From the NCBI RefSeq assembly GCF_965215655.1, contig NZ_OZ244111.1:620001-684000 (forward strand): DNA of 64,000 nt, read 5' to 3'. The notes under the pieces are model-generated. The model was not told where the DNA came from, made no database searches, and saw nothing but the letters and a program-made list of their open reading frames with translations. The stretch comes from Nioella sp965215655 (GTDB lineage: Bacteria > Pseudomonadota > Alphaproteobacteria > Rhodobacterales > Rhodobacteraceae). Positions 59,065 through 64,000 of this stretch are shown one piece after another. Numbering within the stretch: the first letter of the stretch is position 1; each line of letters begins with the position of its first letter. Both the position numbers and the translations under genes were made by a program.

Positions 59065-60378
59065 TCAGCCTGCCGTTGCTTCGGCACGGATTGCGTCATG
59101 CAGGGTTTTCGCCAGCTTGGCGATTTCCTTGCGCAGCGCATTTTTCTTCGCAAACACGGCCAGCGGGGTCCCGTGATCACAGGCCTGGGTGACCTGTTTC
59201 GTGCCATCGGGCAGTTGCGTGTTCAGCTCGATATTCAGGCTTTCCGCCAGGTGCTTGACGCGGCTCTTGCCGCTCATGTCGAGCCCCTTGGGCGCACGAT
59301 TCAGCACGTAATGGACCTTGTCGATCGGCAGGTCCTCGGCCTGAAGCGCCTTGATGAAGCGCAGGGTGTTCTGGGCGGACCGCATGTCCAGTTCCAGCGT
59401 GGTGAAATAGACATCGGTCGCATTCAGCACGGTTTCGGTCCATTGCACGATGGTGGTGGGCATGTCGACGATGACCACATCGAAGCATTCCTGCGCCAGT
59501 TTGATCAGTGCCTCCACCTCGGTCGGGCCGATCAGGTCGAGCGGCAGGATGTCGGCGGGCGCGGTAAAGACCGACAGCTTGCCGTCATAGGTCTGAAGCG
59601 CCTGCTTGAAGGCGTCCACATCCATGGACTGCGCCTCGGACAGCACTTCAAAGATCACTTCCCGGCGTGTCAGGTCCAGATAGGTCGATGTCGAGCCGAA
59701 TTGCAGATCGAGGTCGATCAGGCAAACCGAAGGCGGGTTCTTCTTGTCCGCGGTTGCGATCTCCCACGCCAGGTTGACGGCCAGGGTGCTGGCGCCGGTG
59801 CCGCCCGCCATGCTTTGCACAGCGAAGACCACGCGGTCGCCCATGCTGGTGGTGGGCGTGCGGATCTGGGCCGGGGCCTGAGGTTCTGCCGGCGTGGCGG
59901 TTTCCGGTGCCACGGCAGCGGCGGGAGCGGGCGTGGCCGGTTCAGCGGCAGGAGCTTCCGCGATGGACTGACCCGCGCGAATCCGTTCCACCGATTGGTG
60001 AAAGGCCATTTCCGGCAGCGGGTAGGGCACGAAATCATCGGTGCCCGCGTTCAGCAGACGGTGCAGGATCGGCGGGCTGACATCTTCTGCGATCAGGATG
60101 ACCTTCACGCCCTTGGACTTGGCCTGTTCGATCACCCGGATGATCAGCTCGATATCCTGCTCATCCTCGTCATCGACAGCCACGGCGACGAATTCAAGGT
60201 CGTCCGCCTCAGGCTGCACGAAGAAGGCTTGTGCCTCCATGAAATTCAGGTCGCCCCAGGCTTCGCCCAGTTCGGCCTCTATATCGTCGATCAGCAAATC
60301 AAACGTCTGAACGTCGCGGGCAATGGTGCATGCCACGATCGGTGCAGGAGTCGATTTCAGCGCAAGGCCTCCACTCAT
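59065..60378 (-). CDS. cpaE: Tad pilus localisation ATPase CpaE/TadZ
   Basis: A 437-residue protein: an N-terminal receiver-like domain (to about residue 145), a Pro/Ala-rich linker, then a MinD/ParA-like ATPase. The Walker A segment reads GGTGASTLA, so the lysines of the usual KGGxGKT are missing, a known feature of TadZ/CpaE. DVVIVDMPTTIVQWTETVL is the later ATPase motif. It would position the pilus machine in the cell. First gene of the tadA cluster. Confidence 0.9.
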   Translation of the reverse strand: MSGGLALKSTPAPIVACTIARDVQTFDLLIDDIEAELGEAWGDLNFMEAQAFFVQPEADDLEFVAVAVDDEDEQDIELIIRVIEQAKSKGVKVILIAEDVSPPILHRLLNAGTDDFVPYPLPEMAFHQSVERIRAGQSIAEAPAAEPATPAPAAAVAPETATPAEPQAPAQIRTPTTSMGDRVVFAVQSMAGGTGASTLAVNLAWEIATADKKNPPSVCLIDLDLQFGSTSTYLDLTRREVIFEVLSEAQSMDVDAFKQALQTYDGKLSVFTAPADILPLDLIGPTEVEALIKLAQECFDVVIVDMPTTIVQWTETVLNATDVYFTTLELDMRSAQNTLRFIKALQAEDLPIDKVHYVLNRAPKGLDMSGKSRVKHLAESLNIELNTQLPDGTKQVTQACDHGTPLAVFAKKNALRKEIAKLAKTLHDAIRAEATAG

Positions 60379-60595
60379 CGTTTATACCCCGGAATGCCCG
60401 GATTTGTCCGGGTCGGTTGTCGTTTCGGTCGCGGCAGAAGTGCTGCTTACCGGAAGGTCAGGCTTGATTCCCGCTCGATCAGGACCTCGCCACTCTGCCT
60501 CCGATGTTCTGTGTGGCCCTCAAGTTGGGCAACAATACGACCAAAAAACCGAAACTATTGGGTATTTACCCGGGGTTGCGCGGTTACGAGGGCGA
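60379..60595. other. 217-bp gap between the OmpA-like gene and cpaE
   Basis: No gene is evident. The gap contains a CCCGGA / TCCGGG hairpin near 60396-60411 and a short GGGTA / TACCC dyad near 60560 that may end the OmpA-like transcript. A promoter for cpaE-tadABC probably lies here but I could not identify it. Confidence 0.45.
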
Positions 60596-61213
60596 TCAGT
60601 CGCCGCCCCCGGTGCGCGGTCCGGCATAGGCGCGATAGACGATATCGGCGTAGCGCCCGTCCAGCACCAATGGGTCGTTCTGCACGAAACCGCTGACCTC
60701 GGTGACCGTCCGGCGATTGCGCAGCTCGCGGTCCTGGGTGGCGACAAGCGGTTGGGTTTCCCCAAGCGACACAAGGGCGTCCAGGCGGCTGCGGGCGATG
60801 CCCTGGCTGACAAGGTAGTTCACGGCAGCCTGTGCGCGGCGACGGCCAAGGCTGTGGTTATAAGCGTCGGATCCGACCAGATCGGTATGGCCATAGACGC
60901 TGAAACGCACCTCGGGGAATTGCAGGATCCACTGGGCCTGTTGGCGCAGAACGGCACGGGACTGGGAATCGAGCGCGGCGCTGTTGAAGGCGAAGTTGAT
61001 CGTTGTGGGGACTTCCTGCGCGAAGCGGGTCGACAGCTCTTCGACATAGGATCGCTGCCCGGTCATCACCAGATGGTTGTTCATGGTCGGGTCGCCAAAG
61101 CCGCCCTCATCCATGAAACTGCCGGCCTCGCCCACATTGCGGATGCGGTCACAGCCGGTCAGCGCAAGCGCCGCGACACCGGCCAGAAGGAGTGTTTTCA
61201 TCGGGAAACCCAT
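60596..61213 (-). CDS. OmpA-family lipoprotein of the Tad locus
   Basis: A 205-residue protein with lipobox LTGC (C21) and a C-terminal OmpA-like domain: PTTINFAFNSAALDSQSRAV, VYGHTDLVGSDAYNHSLGRR, then RLDALVSLGETQPLVATQ. It probably anchors the secretin to peptidoglycan. GGAG lies upstream of the ATG at 61213, 4 bp after cpaC. An ATG at 61201 (MKTLLLAG) is an alternative. Such proteins lie between cpaC and cpaE in related Tad loci. Confidence 0.88.
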   Translation of the reverse strand: MGFPMKTLLLAGVAALALTGCDRIRNVGEAGSFMDEGGFGDPTMNNHLVMTGQRSYVEELSTRFAQEVPTTINFAFNSAALDSQSRAVLRQQAQWILQFPEVRFSVYGHTDLVGSDAYNHSLGRRRAQAAVNYLVSQGIARSRLDALVSLGETQPLVATQDRELRNRRTVTEVSGFVQNDPLVLDGRYADIVYRAYAGPRTGGGD

Positions 61214-61217
61214 GGTC

Positions 61218-62630
61218 TTACTCCATCACATAGCCGTAGGAGCCGCCGAAATCCTGCTGCGCGACATCGCCCGCAGGGGTGCCCGCATCAGGCACGCGCC
61301 CGGCGGTGAGGCCAAGCAGGAACAGCTCGTTTTCCGTGGGGATGCGGATGCGGTCGGTTGGCAGCGCCAACGCCTCGCCCCGCGTGGGCGACACCAGATG
61401 CGCGCTGACGATGATCACCAGTTCGGATTGTTCCCGCTGATAGCTGGCACTGCGGAACAGCGCGCCCAGAACCGGGATATCGCCAAGCCACGGCACCTGG
61501 CCGATGGAATCGCGGAAGTCGTCCTGCAACAGCCCGGCGATGGCAAAGCTTTCCCCGTCGCGCATTTCCACAGTGGTCGAGGCCGACCGGGTGCGCAGGC
61601 CGGGAACGCCGTTCACCGTGGGAACCAGGGTGTCGATGGCGGATACTTCGGCGGCAAGTTGCAGATTGATGGTTTCATCTGAAACAACGGTAGGGGTGAA
61701 GTTCATCACCACACCGAAGGGGCGGAACTCGACGGAGACACCGTTTTCCGTTTGCACCGGAACAGCGAATTCGCCGCCCGCGTTGAAGGTCGCGGTCGCG
61801 CCGGACAGGGCGCTGAGGCTGGGTTCTGCCAGCGTGCGGACAACGCCGTTGGCCTCCAGCGCTTCCAGCATGACCGAGAGTTGCAGGCTGTTGGTGCCAA
61901 AGCTGATCCCGAGCGCGCCGTTGCGGCCGGTGGTGTTCGGAGCAAGTGTTTGACCGACGCCGAACGTGGCCGGACCCGTGACGTTGGCGCCGCCCGTTCC
62001 GAGGGTCGCGCCCCCGTCGCCGCCGAAGACCGAGCCGGCAATGCCAAGCGAGGCCCCAAGCTCGCGGCTGACGCTGCGCGACATTTCAGCGAAGCGCACC
62101 CGCAGCATGACTTGCTGGCTGCCGCCGACCATCATCATATTGGAGACCCGGCCCGGCGCATAACGGCTGGCCAGTTCAAGCGCCCGGTCCAGCACCTGGC
62201 CAGACGACACGGTTCCAGAGAGCACGATACCGTCATTGGCGGTGCGCACCTCGATCTCTTCGTTTGGCAGGATCTCTTGCAGGCGTTCACGGAACTCGGC
62301 CAGATCGGGCACGACCTGGATCTCGACATTCGCGATCAACTGCCCCTCGATGCTGAGCAGCGTCATCGTGGTGCGACCCGGCGCGCGGCCAAGCACGTAG
62401 ATCGTGCGTTCCGACAGCGTGGCGATATCGGCGATGTTGGGGTTCGCGACGGAAAGTTCGGCAAACAGCGCCTCGCTTTCGACCACAACGGCCCGGTTCA
62501 TCGGCACGCGCAGCGTTGCGGACGTGGCCCCTTCCAACACGCGGAGGGCCTGTGAATGCGAACTCGTCGGTATCGATACGACCAGCGCACATCCTAAAAG
62601 GACGGCGCAGATATGGCGCAAAATGCTCAT
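61218..62630 (-). CDS. cpaC: Tad pilus secretin CpaC/RcpA
   Basis: A 470-residue outer-membrane secretin. The signal peptide covers about the first 27 residues. An N-terminal N0/BON-like domain (SATLRVPMNRAVVVESEALF, PGRTTMTLLSIEGQLIANVE) precedes the secretin core, with the typical MLRVRFAEMSRSVSRELG and the C-terminal block VPWLGDIPVLGALFRSASY. It forms the channel for the Flp pilus. Confidence 0.92.
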   Translation of the reverse strand: MSILRHICAVLLGCALVVSIPTSSHSQALRVLEGATSATLRVPMNRAVVVESEALFAELSVANPNIADIATLSERTIYVLGRAPGRTTMTLLSIEGQLIANVEIQVVPDLAEFRERLQEILPNEEIEVRTANDGIVLSGTVSSGQVLDRALELASRYAPGRVSNMMMVGGSQQVMLRVRFAEMSRSVSRELGASLGIAGSVFGGDGGATLGTGGANVTGPATFGVGQTLAPNTTGRNGALGISFGTNSLQLSVMLEALEANGVVRTLAEPSLSALSGATATFNAGGEFAVPVQTENGVSVEFRPFGVVMNFTPTVVSDETINLQLAAEVSAIDTLVPTVNGVPGLRTRSASTTVEMRDGESFAIAGLLQDDFRDSIGQVPWLGDIPVLGALFRSASYQREQSELVIIVSAHLVSPTRGEALALPTDRIRIPTENELFLLGLTAGRVPDAGTPAGDVAQQDFGGSYGYVME

Positions 62631-62792
62631 TGTGATCCTGCCTCTCTGATCACGTTTTCGGGTGGGCTCTGACGGCCCCTTTCAGCGCACAATGCCCGAA
62701 AACGCTTTCTGGCGCAAGAATCAGCATCTTGCAGGCCGATATTCATGTTGTCGGGAAAGCACGATGGCCCAGTCTTGGGCCGAAACGGCAAA

Positions 62793-62816
62793 CGGCCCCC
62801 AAGATGATGGGGGCCG
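62793..62816 (-). terminator. hairpin between cpaB and cpaC
   Basis: A perfect 8-bp stem CGGCCCCC / GGGGGCCG (62793-62800 and 62809-62816, loop of 8), 20 bp after the cpaB stop. On the minus strand it is followed by TTTGCCGTTT, a broken T-run, so it may be a partial terminator that tunes cpaB against the downstream genes. Confidence 0.6.
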
Positions 62817-62835
62817 AAATACGGGGTCGGGTGGA

Positions 62836-63657
62836 TCAGTTGGTGCACGGGACCTGGGTCACGATGACCTCTGCCCCACGACGGTTGCGGACGGTGCAGA
62901 TCCGCGGGCCGGTTTCGACGGGGTTGTCGGGCACCCCGAGCAGGGTATCCTGCGTGATCTCGATCGTGTCCGATTGCGTGTCATCGCGGACACCGACCAG
63001 CGCCAGCGTCAGGCTGCCCGTCGCCTGTGCCTGGGCCAGAGCCGCGATCTGGTCCGGCGGTGCTTCGACCGTGATGGTGCGCGCGATGGTCGGGTTGTTG
63101 CGATCCTGGTCATCCGTCTGGTCGATGGCGATGATTTGCAGCGATGCCTGAATCAGACGCGTCACGTTCTCTCCGCGCGCGACACCGGTCCAGTACACGT
63201 CCACCCGGTCGCCGGGACGCAGGAAACCGGACACGCCGCTGGCCACGTCGACGCGCAGCGCAAAAGCGCGCATGCCGCGTTCCAGCCGCGAGGCGACGCC
63301 GGCATCTTCGCCCGGGGCGGTCACTTTCGAGACCAGAACGGGTTCGTTGCGTTCCATCACGCGCAGAACGGTACGAGGCTCATCCGAATCTGCGGGAAAA
63401 AGATCCTCGGCGCTTGTGAACGCACCGAACGGGACAAATTCCTCGGGCCATTCGATGGCCCGCACATCCTGCGGTCGCAACTGTTCACCATAGCGAACCT
63501 GCCGCGTCACGACATAGACTGTGGTTGTCGGCACGATTTCGCCCCGCTGCGATTCCAGCGCGGCCTGGTATTGTGTGAAACGGTCCTTTGCCACGTAGAC
63601 CGCAAAGCCCGCGAGGCCAATGCCTATGATAAGGACAAGTCCGAATATGACTCGCAT
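62836..63657 (-). CDS. cpaB: Tad pilus assembly protein CpaB/RcpC
   Basis: A 273-residue periplasmic protein anchored by one N-terminal helix (VIFGLVLIIGIGLAGFAVYV). A SAF domain follows (RQVRYGEQLRPQDVRAIEWP) and the RcpC/CpaB region (FALRVDVASGVSGFLRPGDR, VDVYWTG). It helps assemble or stabilise the secretin complex. It lies between the pilin gene and cpaC. Confidence 0.92.
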   Translation of the reverse strand: MRVIFGLVLIIGIGLAGFAVYVAKDRFTQYQAALESQRGEIVPTTTVYVVTRQVRYGEQLRPQDVRAIEWPEEFVPFGAFTSAEDLFPADSDEPRTVLRVMERNEPVLVSKVTAPGEDAGVASRLERGMRAFALRVDVASGVSGFLRPGDRVDVYWTGVARGENVTRLIQASLQIIAIDQTDDQDRNNPTIARTITVEAPPDQIAALAQAQATGSLTLALVGVRDDTQSDTIEITQDTLLGVPDNPVETGPRICTVRNRRGAEVIVTQVPCTN

Positions 63658-63792
63658 GCTACTGCCCCTCGATTTGTTCTACCTGGCATGCCGGTCAGTG
63701 CCGACATGCTCTCATCTGGCTGATCCTTGCAAAGAAATTGGGCAAAAGAATGGTCGGCTCTCGACCATCTGTCGGCACGGATCGCGGCCCGG

Positions 63793-63811
63793 GGGGCCGT
63801 CCATCGGCCCC
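63793..63811 (-). terminator. hairpin after the pilin gene
   Basis: GGGGCCG / CGGCCCC stem of 7 bp (63793-63799 and 63805-63811, loop of 5), 21 bp past the pilin stop. There is no clear T-run. Such hairpins often let the pilin gene be more highly expressed than the assembly genes. Confidence 0.5.
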
Positions 63812-63831
63812 TCAGGCGGGCGCAGGGCGCC

Positions 63832-64000
63832 TTAGTCGGTCGTGGTCGTGGATGTCGACGTGCTGCTGGAGAACCCGGCAGTCACGTGGTCGGCTTCCAG
63901 CTGTGTCTGGATATCGCCGGACAGGTTTTCAAGACCGCTCGACACAACCGAGATCACGGCCAGGCCGAGGCCGACCAGCGCAGCGGTCAGAACGACCCAG
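63832..64000 (-). CDS. Flp-family type IVb pilin, C-terminal part (cut by window end)
   Basis: About 55 C-terminal residues are present. WVVLTAALVGLGLAVISVVS is the hydrophobic pilin helix, followed by GLENLSGDIQTQLEADHV and a Ser/Thr-rich tail ending STSTTTTD. The helix with its preceding residues matches Flp-type pilins of this group. The processing site and start lie beyond the window. Stop at 63832-63834. It would be the main subunit of the pilus assembled by the genes to its left. Confidence 0.8.
   Translation of the reverse strand, partial: WVVLTAALVGLGLAVISVVSSGLENLSGDIQTQLEADHVTAGFSSSTSTSTTTTD

Noticed and set aside
1..64000. tRNA, rRNA, insertion sequences, prophage genes
   Set aside because: No transposase or integrase reading frames or recognisable RNA gene sequences were seen by eye; a covariance search could still find small RNAs.

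Overview
The window looks like chromosomal DNA of an alphaproteobacterium of the family Rhodobacteraceae (roseobacter/Rhodobacter group). This rests on the high G+C, dense operons with 1-4 bp ATGA/TTGA/GTGA overlaps, homospermidine synthase, a short HisG with HisZ, a B12-dependent ribonucleotide reductase, an smo-type sorbitol/mannitol operon, a Tol-Pal cluster followed by tilS and ftsH, an fhs-folD-folD cluster, and a complete-looking Tad/Flp pilus locus. I see no rRNA, tRNA, IS element, prophage or CRISPR array. Most of the window is core genome.

Layout. 1-9.1 kb: a cut-off MFS gene, a YeeE/YedE thiosulfate-type transporter, a GcvA-like LysR regulator, homospermidine synthase, rpsD, a Hint-domain protein, an LpxR-like outer-membrane protein, a secreted protein made of two near-identical repeats translationally coupled to a secreted M15 peptidase, and a metallophosphoesterase remnant. 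9.1-15.7 kb: nrdJ, a DUF1489 gene, the hisS-hisZ-hisG operon and slyX. 15.7-23.4 kb: a LacI-type regulator and the sorbitol/mannitol uptake and oxidation operon (smoEFGK, smoS, mtlK) with shared operator-like sites. 23.4-28.4 kb: fatty-acid desaturase, MFS transporter, msrA, prmA and small proteins including a DUF1127 protein. 28.7-41.3 kb: ruvCAB, two uncharacterised genes, then ybgC-tolQRAB-pal-cpoB-tilS-ftsH. 41.4-46.7 kb: a MOSC protein, membrane proteins, and the C1-tetrahydrofolate cluster fhs - folD-like - chorismate mutase - folD. 47-52.1 kb: an Fe-S protein with two CDGSH motifs, an ArsR/SRPBCC pair, a thioesterase, and the ligase-associated nuclease/helicase pair. 52.3-64 kb, all on the minus strand: the Tad locus (flp pilin cut by the window end, cpaB, cpaC, OmpA-like lipoprotein, cpaE/tadZ, tadA, tadB, tadC, two TPR lipoproteins, prepilin peptidase, AAA ATPase).

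How the genes work together. The smo operon imports hexitols through a periplasmic binding protein, two permeases and an ATPase, and oxidises them with SmoS and MtlK; three ACGCGCG-centred sites around the regulator and the operon suggest local control. The Tol-Pal genes build the trans-envelope system for outer-membrane constriction. The fhs/folD genes interconvert formate and C1-tetrahydrofolates; the first FolD paralogue lacks the lysine expected for cyclohydrolase activity. The Tad genes encode pilin, prepilin peptidase, secretin, ATPase and platform proteins for a surface-adhesion pilus.

No large unknown system stands out. The best leads for something undescribed are the duplicated secreted protein with its M15 peptidase, the asymmetric FolD pair around a chorismate mutase, the cleanly gutted metallophosphoesterase, a 26-residue membrane peptide gene, and several regulatory or repeat signals in intergenic DNA. 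Start sites were chosen by eye from ribosome-binding sites and family habit. Family names come from recognised motifs, not from searches.
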